64,000 nucleotides of DNA from Streptomyces sp. NBC_00425. GTDB lineage: Bacteria > Actinomycetota > Actinomycetes > Streptomycetales > Streptomycetaceae. Where the stretch lies: assembly GCF_036030735.1 (NCBI RefSeq), contig NZ_CP107928.1:496001-560000 (forward strand), given 5' to 3'. Under the pieces are notes generated by a model. It was not told the DNA's origin. It saw only the letters and a program-made list of their open reading frames with translations, and ran no database searches. Of this stretch, positions 8,225 to 16,772 are shown in pieces; the first letter of the stretch is position 1, and each line of letters begins with the position of its first letter. The position numbers and the translations under genes are program-made.

Positions 8225-9567
8225 GCCACCGTCTCCTTGCTGCGGTCGGCCCGCATGGCCGGAGGTCGTCCCTCGGTGGGCCAGCCCATGGCGGCGGCGG
8301 TCTTGGTGAGGTACTTGGTGTACGCGGCGCTGTCGACGTAGCCGGTGTGGCGCGGGGAGTCCACGAACCGCAGACCGCCGGTCAGGTCCGGGCGGTCGCT
8401 GCGAATCATGCGGGCGAACCGTGCGGCGTTCGGCAGGCCCCGGCGGGTGTCCTGGACGAAGCCGGCGATCAGCTGCGCCTGGGCGTCGAAGAGTTGGTAG
8501 GCGCCGGAGTTGGTCTCGATGAAGCCGACGCCGAACAGCCCCTCGTGCTCGCGGGAGAACGACGACAGGTACAGGTCGGGGTGCTGCTCGTCGCCGAAGT
8601 AGGTTTGCGCGACGGGCACTTTGTGCACATAGCCGGTCGCCAGCAGGATCAGGTCGAAGTCGTTCCTGCTGCCGTCGGTGAAGTGGACGGTGCGGCCCTC
8701 GGCGCGCAGGACGCCCGGCCGCGCGGTGATGTCGCCGTGCTGCAGGTGGTGCAGGAGCATCGAGTTGACCGTGGGGTGGGCCTCGAAGAGCTTGTGGTCC
8801 GGCTTCTGCAGGCCGAGGCGGGTCGGATCGCCGTTGACGATCCGCAGGAGCGTGCCGAACAGCCTCTGCTCCAGCCACTTCGGCATCCGGGGCCCGACAC
8901 CTTCGAGGGTGTCCACGGGCCTGCCGAACAGGTGCTTGGGGATGAACCAGTAACCGCGGCGCATGCTGATCTCCGCGTGGTCGGCGGCACGGGCCGCGTC
9001 GCAGCCGATGTCGCAGCCCGAGTTGCCCGCGCCGACCACCAGGACCCGCTTGCCGCGCAGTTCGTCGCTGCTGCGGTAGCCGAGCGTGTGCCGGATCTCG
9101 CCGCTGAAGTCACCCGGGATCTCGGGGATGTTGGGGTGCCACTGCGAGCCGGTGCAGACCACCACCTGCGCGTGCCGACTGGGGCGCCCGTCGGCACGGG
9201 TGACCGTCCAGGTGCCGTCCGCGTTCTTCGCTATGTCGCGCACCGCGGTGCCGAACTCGATGCGTTCCGAGAGCCCGTACGCGTCGGCGAACGACGTCAG
9301 ATACGACAGGATCTGCCGCTGCGGCGGGTAGTCGGCGAAGTGGTCGGGCATCGGCCAGCCTCCGAAGCCCGAGACGGTCTTGCTGGAGACGAAATGGGCC
9401 GACTCGTACATCGGGCTGCCCGGGTTGTCGATGTCCCACAGGCCACCCGGACCGGTGTGCCGCTCGATGTGCGTGTAGGGAAGCCGTCGCTCACCGAGCG
9501 CCCGTGCCACTGCCAGCCCAGCGGGACCGGCACCGATGACACATGTGTCGATTTCGGACTCCTTCAC
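8221..9567 (-). CDS. Flavin-containing / Baeyer-Villiger-type monooxygenase
   Basis: An FAD- and NADPH-dependent monooxygenase of about 448 residues. The FAD site is CVIGAGPAGLAVARAL near the N-terminus. The family signature FxGxxxHxxxY appears as FSGEIRHTLGY, and the NADPH site is VVGAGNSGCDIG. The GTG at 9567 is preferred because a perfect AGGAGG lies eight bases before it; an upstream GTG at 9591 has no such site. First gene of the FMO-SDR-ALDH-AraC unit. The set suggests successive oxygenation and oxidation of a hydrophobic ketone, alcohol or aldehyde. Confidence 0.93.
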   Translation of the reverse strand: MKESEIDTCVIGAGPAGLAVARALGERRLPYTHIERHTGPGGLWDIDNPGSPMYESAHFVSSKTVSGFGGWPMPDHFADYPPQRQILSYLTSFADAYGLSERIEFGTAVRDIAKNADGTWTVTRADGRPSRHAQVVVCTGSQWHPNIPEIPGDFSGEIRHTLGYRSSDELRGKRVLVVGAGNSGCDIGCDAARAADHAEISMRRGYWFIPKHLFGRPVDTLEGVGPRMPKWLEQRLFGTLLRIVNGDPTRLGLQKPDHKLFEAHPTVNSMLLHHLQHGDITARPGVLRAEGRTVHFTDGSRNDFDLILLATGYVHKVPVAQTYFGDEQHPDLYLSSFSREHEGLFGVGFIETNSGAYQLFDAQAQLIAGFVQDTRRGLPNAARFARMIRSDRPDLTGGLRFVDSPRHTGYVDSAAYTKYLTKTAAAMGWPTEGRPPAMRADRSKETVA

Positions 9568-10178
9568 GAGTCCACCTCCTCTCGTCGCCACTGTCGGCGT
9601 GGGAGAAACTTAGGCAGCGCGCAAGCACCGGCGGACTGGCCCGTGCGGCCACAAAGGGGACTGCAGCGGCCAGCCCACTGACCGCCCCGGCGTGCCACAG
9701 ACCGATGCCCCTGCCACCCGGCCGACGGCGAACCTGCCCCGCGAGACACCCCCAGCCCGTCCGTCTTCCGACGGCCGGACTGTTGACTCCCTGCCCCCGG
9801 CCGTCCCCTTCCGGCCACGCGCACCCCCTGCCCCTGCCCCTGGGCCTGTCGCTCTTGACTGTCGGGCTGTTGGCTCCTGGTCGCCCGGGCCGTCGGTTCC
9901 TCGGTCCGGACCCTTCGCTCCTGGCTCCTGGGCTGTCGGCTTCCTGCCGCCCGAGCCATCAGCTCCCAGCCACCCGAACCGTCGGCTCCACGGCACCAGC
10001 CGCCGTGAGCTCTTGACCCCGAAGTCATCGGCTTTCGGCCCCGGGCCGTCCGCCGTCGGCCGCCAGGGTCCCCCGTGTGGCCGACGGTGTCCTCCGGTGG
10101 GTCGGTCCGGATTTCTACGGTTGCTCCAATTCGCACACGCCGGCCCGTCCACGGTCCGTGACAGGAAGAGGGTCCCCC
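9568..10178. other. C-rich intergenic region between divergent transcription units
   Basis: About 600 bases separate the monooxygenase start (minus) and the MFS start (plus). The middle is full of imperfect gccgtcggctcc / ggctcctggc words. Long frames exist on both strands, but they have biased composition and no family resemblance. Promoters for both units must lie here; I could not place a convincing -35/-10 pair. Confidence 0.5.
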
Positions 10179-11462
10179 ATGACCGCATCCGTCGGAGCGA
10201 CGGCTCCGCCCCGGTCCGCGGGCGGCGGCCCGCTCGCGGGAGCCCGTCGGGTCGCGGCCACCGTGTTCGCCGCCCAGGGCGTGGCGGTGGCCGCCGTGTC
10301 CACCACCGTGCCCGCCGTGGAGAGCCGTCTGGGGCTGTCGTCCCTGACGATGACCGCCCTCACGATCGCCCTGACCCTGGCTGCGGGCGCCGGCAGCTTC
10401 GCGGGTCTGGCCGCCGTACGCCGCTCGGGTCCCGTCGCCGTCATGCGCGCGGCGGTTCTGACCGCGGCCGCGACCCTGTTGGCCGTGGCGTGGGCACCCG
10501 GCCGAGCCGCCGCCTCGGCGGCCTACGTCCTCTTCGGGCTGGCGCTGGGCGCCATCGATGTGTCCGTCAACACCCGCGCGGCCACCGTCGAACGCCACTA
10601 CGGGCGCAGCATCCTCTCCTCCTTCTACGCCGCATGGAGTGCCGCGGGCGTGGCAGCCGCGCTGCTGACGGCGGGCCTCTCCGGGCTGGGCTGGCCTGTC
10701 CAGCACGTCCTGACCGCGCACGCCGTACTCGTGGCCCTCCTGGCGTTGACCGCCCGGCCCCACGCCCTCACGCCCGTGCCCTCCTCGTCCAGCGACCGCC
10801 CGGCGCCGGACGACACGATCCCGGGGCCGCGGGTGTGGGCGCGGCTCGTCCCCTTCGGTGTCGTTCTGCTCGTCGCCTACGTCGTCGACTCCACGGTCTC
10901 GGCCTGGTCGACGGCCTACCTTCACCAGACGCTCGCCGCGTCCCTGGCCGCTGCGCCGCTCGCGTACGCGGCCTACCAGGCGGGCACGGTGACCGGCAGG
11001 GTGGGCGCCGACCTGATGGTGCGCCGGGTCGGGCCGGTGGCGGTGGTCCGCGCCGCGGCCCTGCTCGCGGCCGTCGCCCTGGCCGGTCTGGCGGTGGCCC
11101 CGAGCTGGCCGTACGCGGTCGTCGCGGCATGCTGCGCGGGCCTCGGAGTCTGCGCCCTGACACCGTTGTGCGTCGCCGCGGCCGGCCGGCTGCGACCCGG
11201 TGCCCCCGAGACGGTGCTGGCCCGGCTCAACGTCTTCAACTACGTCGGCGTGCTCGTCGGAGCCGGTGCGAGCGGGGGTCTGGGGGCTACGGGCCACTTC
11301 CGCATCGCCTACGCGATACCCGCCGCCCTCGCCGTGGCCCTGGTGGCCATGGCGCGCTTCTTCCGCCCGACCGCGCCCGGGCCGCCGCATGCGTGGACAA
11401 CCCGCCGCCCGGGCTCGGCCCACGTCGTCCCCGTGGCCGTGGACAGAGGTCGTAGGCCCTGA
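10179..11462 (+). CDS. MFS transporter
   Basis: A 427-residue major facilitator with about twelve hydrophobic helices, two six-helix halves and a short hydrophilic linker (near PVPSSSSDRPAPDDTIPGPR). The segment LFGLALGAIDVSVNTRAATV in helices 4-5, and a related one in the second half, resemble fucose-permease/FsrB-like MFS exporters. The ATG at 10179 follows GGAAGAGG. The substrate is unknown. It is divergent from the monooxygenase operon and could export its product, which is a guess from position only. Confidence 0.88.
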   Translation: MTASVGATAPPRSAGGGPLAGARRVAATVFAAQGVAVAAVSTTVPAVESRLGLSSLTMTALTIALTLAAGAGSFAGLAAVRRSGPVAVMRAAVLTAAATLLAVAWAPGRAAASAAYVLFGLALGAIDVSVNTRAATVERHYGRSILSSFYAAWSAAGVAAALLTAGLSGLGWPVQHVLTAHAVLVALLALTARPHALTPVPSSSSDRPAPDDTIPGPRVWARLVPFGVVLLVAYVVDSTVSAWSTAYLHQTLAASLAAAPLAYAAYQAGTVTGRVGADLMVRRVGPVAVVRAAALLAAVALAGLAVAPSWPYAVVAACCAGLGVCALTPLCVAAAGRLRPGAPETVLARLNVFNYVGVLVGAGASGGLGATGHFRIAYAIPAALAVALVAMARFFRPTAPGPPHAWTTRRPGSAHVVPVAVDRGRRP

Positions 11463-11990
11463 CCGCGTTTCCCCGCCCGGCCGGCCGTCCCCGGACACTC
11501 CGCGCCCCGACTCGGTTCTGTCGATCGACGGTGCCGTGATCGTCATGCGACTGCTGATGCGGCAAGACCATGGCTCAGCTGACCGCCGCCCTCCGCGGAC
11601 ACCGCCTCACGCCCCGGCAGAACACCGACGACGAAGGCTCTCAGCGGACGATGCACCCCGCCGAAGCGGGCAAGGCCCAGTACTCCGTCAAGCCGCACAC
11701 AAGTGGGGCGAGCAGGCCGGACCTGGTCGAGATGGCCAGGGCGGCCGCCATCGGACCCTCTGAAGCGGGTGGTGTGAGGCCGGAGGCGCTGCGCAGCGCG
11801 GACGCGCGCCGACCGAAATTGACAGGGTTTGCACACGGGGCGAACCTGGAATCAGACGGCCTGAACGCTGAACGGCCTCTCAGAAATCTGCATTGCACCC
11901 AGATTTGCGTTCGTCGACTCCGGCCGCGCCCGAGAGGAGACTCGCGTGCACGGGCGTGTGCGAACCATCAGCGGGGACTAGCCGATTTCC
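11463..11990. other. Intergenic, no confident gene
   Basis: Open frames exist but none resembles a family. A short frame GTG 11946-TAG 11981 (VHGRVRTISGD) follows GAGAGGAG and could be a leader peptide; I would not rely on it. Confidence 0.4.
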
Positions 11991-12128
11991 ATGATCAAGG
12001 TCGGCGTCTACCGCCCCGACCTCACGCTCATCGACCACGCCTCCGCCAACGGTTCGTACAGCGTCGTCCCCGTGGGCCAGTTCGCGGACACGGCGCGCGC
12101 GGGCCGACGCCTGATGGGCCGTACCTGA
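11991..12128 (+). CDS. Short hypothetical peptide upstream of the amidase
   Basis: A 45-codon frame, MIKVGVYRPDLTLIDHASAN and on to RRLMGRT, with balanced composition unlike the surrounding shadows. It has no convincing ribosome site. It may be the start of a longer gene that has been cut off. Confidence 0.3.
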   Translation: MIKVGVYRPDLTLIDHASANGSYSVVPVGQFADTARAGRRLMGRT

Positions 12129-12218
12129 CCCGACTCGTGGCCATCGCGCCGCATCTCCTCCTCGTCGGGCCCCTGGACCATCTGTGACGCGAAGTTGTGC
12201 AACTGAAAGGACGGCGTC

Positions 12219-12935
12219 ATGCCCGAGAAGAACGTCGGCGACGAGGACGTGAAGGCGGCCATCGAGAGGACCGACACCGGCGATGGACCCGGCACCGACA
12301 ACCTTGACGACCTTCCGGAGAGCGACTTCGTCGGCGAGGACGACGCGGCTCCCGGCCAGCAAGCGACCGCCACCATCCCCTACGACTGCCCCGTCGCGAA
12401 CTTCATCGACCAGCTCAGCGCGACGGGCCACGTCACCCACACGTCGTACAAGAAGACGTCGGTCACGCTGCACCACAACGCCGGCCGGCTTTCGCACCAG
12501 GGTGTGCTCGACGTCTGGACGGTACGTCCGGCTTCGGCCCACTTCGACGTCGACGCCGCCGGCGCCGTCGCTCAGTACGTCAAGGTGCACGAGTACGCCT
12601 GGGCCGTCGGCAACATGGCCGGCAACCAGACCTCGATCAGCATCGAAATGGCGAACGCAACGCTCGCGCCCAACTGGACGGTCGACGATGTCACCTGGAA
12701 GAACGCGGCACGTCTCGCCGGCTGGCTTTTCGCCGAGGTGATCGGCGAGCGCCCCAGCAGGAGCAACCTCTTCTACCACCACCACTGGTCCTCGACCGTC
12801 TGCGCCGGCCCGTACATGGACCGGATCTACGACGAGGTCCTGGCTGCGGCGCAGGCGGCGTACGACCACTTCAAGGACACACACCCCACCCTCCGGCCGG
12901 ATGCCGAGCCGGTACCGGTCGAACGCCGACACTGA
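12219..12935 (+). CDS. N-acetylmuramoyl-L-alanine amidase (phage endolysin type)
   Basis: An Amidase_2/PGRP-fold enzyme of 238 residues that cleaves the bond between N-acetylmuramic acid and the L-alanine of the stem peptide. The zinc ligands are visible: His85/His86 in VTLHHNAG, His188/189 in FYHHHWSSTVCAGP, and Cys195. The first 50 residues are acidic and probably disordered. There is no signal peptide, so release would need a holin or lysis. No holin lies alongside, and the gene looks like a single phage-derived leftover. AAAGGA precedes the ATG. Confidence 0.85.
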   Translation: MPEKNVGDEDVKAAIERTDTGDGPGTDNLDDLPESDFVGEDDAAPGQQATATIPYDCPVANFIDQLSATGHVTHTSYKKTSVTLHHNAGRLSHQGVLDVWTVRPASAHFDVDAAGAVAQYVKVHEYAWAVGNMAGNQTSISIEMANATLAPNWTVDDVTWKNAARLAGWLFAEVIGERPSRSNLFYHHHWSSTVCAGPYMDRIYDEVLAAAQAAYDHFKDTHPTLRPDAEPVPVERRH

Positions 12936-13124
12936 CCAGCCGGGACGAATCCAAGGTCCGCCGAGTCCATCTGTCCCAGGTAGTTCCCGGACCAGAAGTC
13001 GGCGTCTGCGGCGAGCAGGCGTGCTGCCCGCTTGACAAGGCAGCGCTGCCTCTTGGGCGCCCTGCCCACCCGCCGGGCCGCCTGCGCTGTGGGCGGCGCC
13101 CGCCAGGCTCACCGGTTACGGCCT
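12936..13124 (-). other. Fragment of an unknown gene
   Basis: A minus-strand frame reading LLAADADFWSGNYLGQMDSA then DLGFVPAG* (stop near 12938) has natural composition, but its start is lost in frame breaks upstream. I do not recognise it. Confidence 0.25.
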
Positions 13125-13380
13125 TTACTGTGCGCCGAGCGTCATCCACTTCTCGGGCTTCTCCAGGGTTGCGAAGCCCGACTTCGCGTAGATCGCGTGC
13201 GCGTCCGCGGTGGCCAGCAGCACGCGTCGCAGCCCATAGGGCGCGAGATACTCGCAGACGGCGGCGACCAGAGCGTGCCCCAGGCCCTTCCCCCGGCTGC
13301 CGCGAGCGATGTAGACGTCGCACAGCCAGGCGAACGTGGCCTGGTACCGGTCGACGCCGGAGGGCTGGCTCAGCCTCAGG
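13125..13380 (-). pseudogene. C-terminal fragment of a GNAT acetyltransferase
   Basis: The text DVYIARGSRGKGLGHALVAA is the acetyl-CoA-binding motif (R/Q-x-x-G-x-G/A), followed by RRVLLATADAHAIYAKSGF, the usual GNAT end. About half of the domain is missing at the N-terminus. The frame runs straight into the antisense of a HEAT-repeat gene, marking a breakpoint near 13380. Confidence 0.7.
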
Positions 13381-13935
13381 CCGTTCGCGGGGCGGGGGCT
13401 CCCGGGGCTGGAGGGTCGAGCCGTGCGATGAGGGTACGGCAGACCCGCTGGAGTTCCTCGTCGTGGTCGATGCTCTGGAACCTGCCACCGCGTCGGGGCT
13501 GGGCCAGTTGCTCGCGGAGCAGGGGCAGGGCCGGTGCCGCGAGTGGGCCCATGCGGTCCAGACAGGCCACGACGTGATTGGCCGTCGCCGAGTTCTGGGC
13601 CATGGCCAACAGCAGGGTGTCCAGGACGGCCGGCGCCTCGGCCTTGCCGCCGACCTCCCAGAGCGCGGCCGCGCAATGCACCCGGACCCATTCGTATTCC
13701 TGCGTCAGGAGGTTACGCAGGCGCGGCAGTGCGATGGAGGCGGACGGGCCGATCTCGCCGAGCAGATCAGCCGCATCACTGATCCGGAAGGTGATGCGGT
13801 CGTCGAGGAGGGGGAGCAAAAGAGGTAGGAGCTCGGCCAGGCCGCCGTCGAGGGCCCACAGCGCGGCGACGGCGGCAGGACGGACGTGCGCGTCGGTGGC
13901 GGTGGTAAGCGCCCGGATCGTGCCCTTTGCGCCGG
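13376..13935 (-). pseudogene. HEAT-repeat protein, N-terminally truncated
   Basis: Repeating helical pairs (HVRPAAVAALWALDGGLAEL, RISDAADLLGEIGPSASIAL, WVRVHCAAALWEVGG) are typical of actinobacterial HEAT/PBS-lyase repeat proteins. These are usually several times longer. Homology begins abruptly at about 13930, where the Tap-like sequence starts on the other strand. The last bases overlap the GNAT fragment. Confidence 0.6.
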
Positions 13936-15413
13936 TTGGGGCGGAGAAGCTGCACGGCTCGGGCAAGGACGCCGACCCGCTGCTGGTCCTCACCGAAGCC
14001 GCGTGCGAGCGCTACGGCCTGCCCGCCGCACTGTCGGAGTCCGAGCGCCTCGCCGGGCGGCTGCCGGAGGGGCACAAGGTCATCAGGCAGCTTGAGCGCG
14101 CGGATCGGCAGCTGACCAAGCGGGGGCTGGGGCCGTGGGCGCGGATCTACCGCCCCGCCGTAGGCGGCCGCCGGCAGTGCGTGCAGCTGTGCATCCCCTC
14201 CTGGCGCGCCCTCGACGATCGCGCCTGGGGACACGCCGCCCAGCTGGAGCCCGCAGAACTCGCCCGGGTGCTGGGGGTGTACGCGGCCCGGGTGATGACG
14301 CCGGTCGGCCCCACCGCGGTGACGGGACTGCAGCTGATGACCACACTCAATCCGCCGACCCGCGCGAGCGAACCGGACGAGAACGGCAGACGGCACCGCG
14401 AGCACCGGCCCGGCTCGCTGGGAACGGAGCCGATGGACCCCGCGCCGTGCGAGGCGACCGACGGACACCCCGTCCTGGCGCACCTGCCCCGCTTCCACGT
14501 GCGCGGGCCCGGCGAGAGGCTGTTCGAGGAGGCCTACGACTGGGCGCGGGATCTGACCGATGCCGAGTGCATGCAGCGGCACCTGGTCGGCCTGGATGTG
14601 AACCTCGCCTTCGGCGCGGCCGCCAACGGCGCCGTCGTCGGCCTGGCCACGCCGCCCGTGCACGTCACCGGTCCGGTCTTCGACGCGGCGGTGCCCGGCT
14701 CCTGGCTGGTCGACCTCTCCCACGTCGACCTGTCCCGGGTGAAGGTCGGCAAGCAGTGGCGCGCCCTCGACGCCGCGCTGATGCCCAACCCGTTCACGCC
14801 GACCGGCGAACCCCCGACGGGAGCGGCCTGGTACGCCACGCCCACCGTGGCGTACGCCGTCGAGCTCGGCTACGACGTCGCGCCCGTGGAGGCCTGGGTG
14901 CGCCGTGAGAGCGGCCGGTTCCTGGACGGCTGGTACAAGCGGCTGCGCGATGCCTATGTCGCCGCCATGGCGGACCTCGGCGTCGCGGAGAAGCTGTCCC
15001 CGGCCGACTTCCTGGAGGCGATGGACGGCTACAAGAGCCGTGATCCCCGGCCGGAGCTCGCCGAGCGGCTTCAGGGCGAGGTCCGCGCACGCTGGCAGCC
15101 GCAGATCAGGGCCCGGGCAAAGCAGGCCGCCGCCTCCGCGAACGGCATCATGATCAATGTACAAGCGAGGTTCGGCTACACCGCCGCCGGCAACAGCACC
15201 GACCAGGCCCGGGTGCGTCACCTCACCCTCGCCCTGCACCCCCGGCACGCCGCCCGCCTTTTCGAGGCCCGCGAGGCCGGCATGGACGAGGACGACCTCC
15301 TCCAGGTCGCCGCCGAGGTTCTGGGCGAGGTCTACTTCCGCGACAACGGCCGCCGCGCCCACGGCCTCGAAGTCGAACTCAAAGATCTCGTCGACCTCGA
15401 GTTCGAGCTGTAG
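13920..15413 (+). CDS. tap/tpg: Chimeric telomere protein: Tap fused in frame to Tpg
   Basis: Residues about 1-375, counted from GTG 13920, match the middle and C-terminal region of Streptomyces Tap, the telomere-associated protein that recruits Tpg to the 3' overhang of linear replicons. The evidence is KLHGSGKDADPLLVLT, LGPWARIYRPAVGGRRQCVQ, AARVMTPVGPTAVTGLQLMT and PGSWLVDLSHVD. From about 15041-15055 onward the text is the C-terminal two thirds of Tpg, the terminal protein that primes end patching: EVRARWQPQIRARAKQAA, INVQARFGYTAAGNSTDQAR, YFRDNGRRAHGLEVEL. The frame is continuous through the join. The Tap HTH N-terminus and the Tpg HTH are both missing. The start is uncertain because the frame stays open back to 13578 through antisense HEAT sequence. 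Confidence 0.85.
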   Translation: MPFAPVGAEKLHGSGKDADPLLVLTEAACERYGLPAALSESERLAGRLPEGHKVIRQLERADRQLTKRGLGPWARIYRPAVGGRRQCVQLCIPSWRALDDRAWGHAAQLEPAELARVLGVYAARVMTPVGPTAVTGLQLMTTLNPPTRASEPDENGRRHREHRPGSLGTEPMDPAPCEATDGHPVLAHLPRFHVRGPGERLFEEAYDWARDLTDAECMQRHLVGLDVNLAFGAAANGAVVGLATPPVHVTGPVFDAAVPGSWLVDLSHVDLSRVKVGKQWRALDAALMPNPFTPTGEPPTGAAWYATPTVAYAVELGYDVAPVEAWVRRESGRFLDGWYKRLRDAYVAAMADLGVAEKLSPADFLEAMDGYKSRDPRPELAERLQGEVRARWQPQIRARAKQAAASANGIMINVQARFGYTAAGNSTDQARVRHLTLALHPRHAARLFEAREAGMDEDDLLQVAAEVLGEVYFRDNGRRAHGLEVELKDLVDLEFEL

Positions 15414-15450
15414 ACCGGTCGGGGGCGCCGGGACGGGAGAGCAGGAACGG

Positions 15451-15582
15451 ATGCCGGGGAGAGTTGTGGCAGCAGGGGTGTTACGGACGACCTTCGACAT
15501 TCACTTCTACATGAACGAAGTGACTGGAGAAGTCTACTACTACGACTACAAGGTAAAGTTCGGCGGAGGACAGAGAAATTGA
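15451..15582 (+). pseudogene. C-terminal tail of a polymorphic-toxin-like protein
   Basis: A 43-codon frame ending FYMNEVTGEVYYYDYKVKF then GGGQRN* looks like the last strand-rich segment of an RHS/contact-type toxin. Its stop overlaps the start of the following gene (TTGA). The base composition is visibly more A+T rich than the flanks. No upstream toxin body is present. The toxin reading is inference from composition and the adjacent small gene. Confidence 0.4.
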
Positions 15583-15950
15583 GAGTGCGATATTTGGGCG
15601 CCTCAGATGCGCCCCCCAAACCAATAGACGGAAGATACCACCTCACCGTTGGGCGAGAATACGTCGTACTCGAACTCAACGTACGCAGCGACGGTTCTTC
15701 TTCCCTGCGGATCGAACACTCACCAGAGGACCTGGCAGGCCTATACAGCGGAAAGTACTTCGAGCAGGTATCTGACATCATCCCTTCCCAGTGGAGTATC
15801 GAGATCAGCCAGCAAGCCGGCCTGAGTCTTGGACCGAAAGAATGGATCTCAGGAGATTTCTGGGAACGCATGATGGAACGTGACCCGGAAGCAGAATCCT
15901 CCTTCGAAGTGACGCGCGACGCGATTACGACAGAGGACCCGATCCCCTAA
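15579..15950 (+). CDS. Small acidic protein, candidate immunity protein
   Basis: A 123-residue soluble protein (MRVRYLGASDAPPKPIDGRY; later EYVVLELNVRSDGSSSLRIE). It starts at TTG 15579 overlapping the upstream stop; GTG 15585 is an alternative. Codon use is A+T-richer than its neighbours, which suggests recent acquisition. Position behind a toxin-like tail and an own terminator (15966-15994) fit an orphan immunity gene, but I recognise no immunity family. Confidence 0.55.
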   Translation: MRVRYLGASDAPPKPIDGRYHLTVGREYVVLELNVRSDGSSSLRIEHSPEDLAGLYSGKYFEQVSDIIPSQWSIEISQQAGLSLGPKEWISGDFWERMMERDPEAESSFEVTRDAITTEDPIP

Positions 15951-15965
15951 CATCGATCCTTCGCG

Positions 15966-15994
15966 ACGGTCCGCCGATCTATTCGGCGGACCGT
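15966..15994 (+). terminator. Intrinsic terminator after the immunity-like gene
   Basis: A perfect 12-bp stem (acggtccgccga / tcggcggaccgt) with a 5-base loop, followed by cttgctttc. It lies 16 bases after the stop at 15950. Confidence 0.8.
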
Positions 15995-16089
15995 CTTGCT
16001 TTCCGCCCCGCGGGAGCGGCGTCGGTTGCCGACGGCAGCCGGCCGGTCGGCCCGGCAGTCATCCGGCGGCCGCTACCGGCCCTCGGTCC

Positions 16090-16480
16090 CCCATCGTCTC
16101 CCGCGGCGGATTCCCGACGGCCGCTTCAACGACATCTTCGCCGCGCTGCGCCACGACCGGGATCGCGCACTGCTGGCCTTCTGGGTCTCGAACGGGGCGA
16201 GGGCCAGCGAGCTGCTGACCAGTCGGCAACGCGATCCGTTACCCGGCGAGCAACTCCTCGGAGTAATCCGCAAGGGAACCGCAGCCTTCCAGCAACTGCC
16301 CTCGTTGCCCTACGCGTTTGGGTGCTACTGCTGTACCAGCACGAAGCATGGCGGGCCGGCGTTCCCAGGGGTGGGAACGAGGCGCTGTGGTGGACGTTGC
16401 GTCAGCCGTTTCGGCCGCTCGTATACCACGCCGCGCGGGCTATGCTGAACCGGGCCAACGCGCTGAGCGGACAGGGCCGG
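16090..16480 (+). pseudogene. Tyrosine recombinase fragment with frameshift
   Basis: DRDRALLAFWVSNGARASEL is the first catalytic-Arg box of a tyrosine recombinase, followed by LLGVIRKGTAAFQQLP. After about 16310 the sequence continues in another frame with LLYQHEAWRAGVPRGGNEAL and WWTLRQPFRPLVYHAARAML. The HxxR box and Tyr are missing. This family is distinct from the integrases at 0.4-1.4 and 30-31 kb. Confidence 0.6.
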
Positions 16481-16489
16481 GCGGACGTC

Positions 16490-16722
16490 GTCGTAGAGGT
16501 CGCTGTCGTCGAGCTGCAGCCGCTGTCCGGCCCGAAGTCCTGGTGGAAAACGGATCCGGTGGGTTGTCTCTGCGAAGACCTCGCCCGTCCCGTGGCAGGA
16601 CTCGCAGCCCTCCGCACCGCGCGCATTCGACTTGGAGGCGCAGCCCGGACAAGGATTCCTGTCGGTGAGGATAAGTGGACCGACTTGCTCGAATACGCCC
16701 TGTTCAGCGCCTTCAGGACGTG
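16490..16722 (-). pseudogene. DnaJ-type zinc-finger fragment
   Basis: One minus-strand frame reads GVFEQVGPLILTDRNPCPGC, then GCESCHGTGEVFAETTHRI and RFPPGLRAGQRLQLDD. The paired CxxC/CxxCxGxG motifs followed by an FPPG-x-x-x-GQRL strand recall the central zinc finger and first beta domain of DnaJ-like chaperones. There is no J domain or start codon. Another truncated gene. Confidence 0.4.
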
Positions 16723-16772
16723 AACCTCTCGCCTCGCCGCACGCGCTTCCGCAGGTGGAGCTGGGCCCTGTT

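Noticed and set aside
9564..11546. 660-codon minus-strand frame across the MFS gene and its upstream region
   Set aside because: Repetitive Gly/Arg/Gln composition and no motif; a shadow of the MFS gene plus C-rich intergenic DNA.
11946..11981. Leader peptide upstream of the amidase
   Set aside because: A good ribosome-like site, but only 11 codons and no attenuator structure; kept only as a note.
13776..15500. A 574-codon open frame antisense to the Tap-Tpg chimera
   Set aside because: No family resemblance; its composition is that expected from the complementary codon positions of a high-GC gene.
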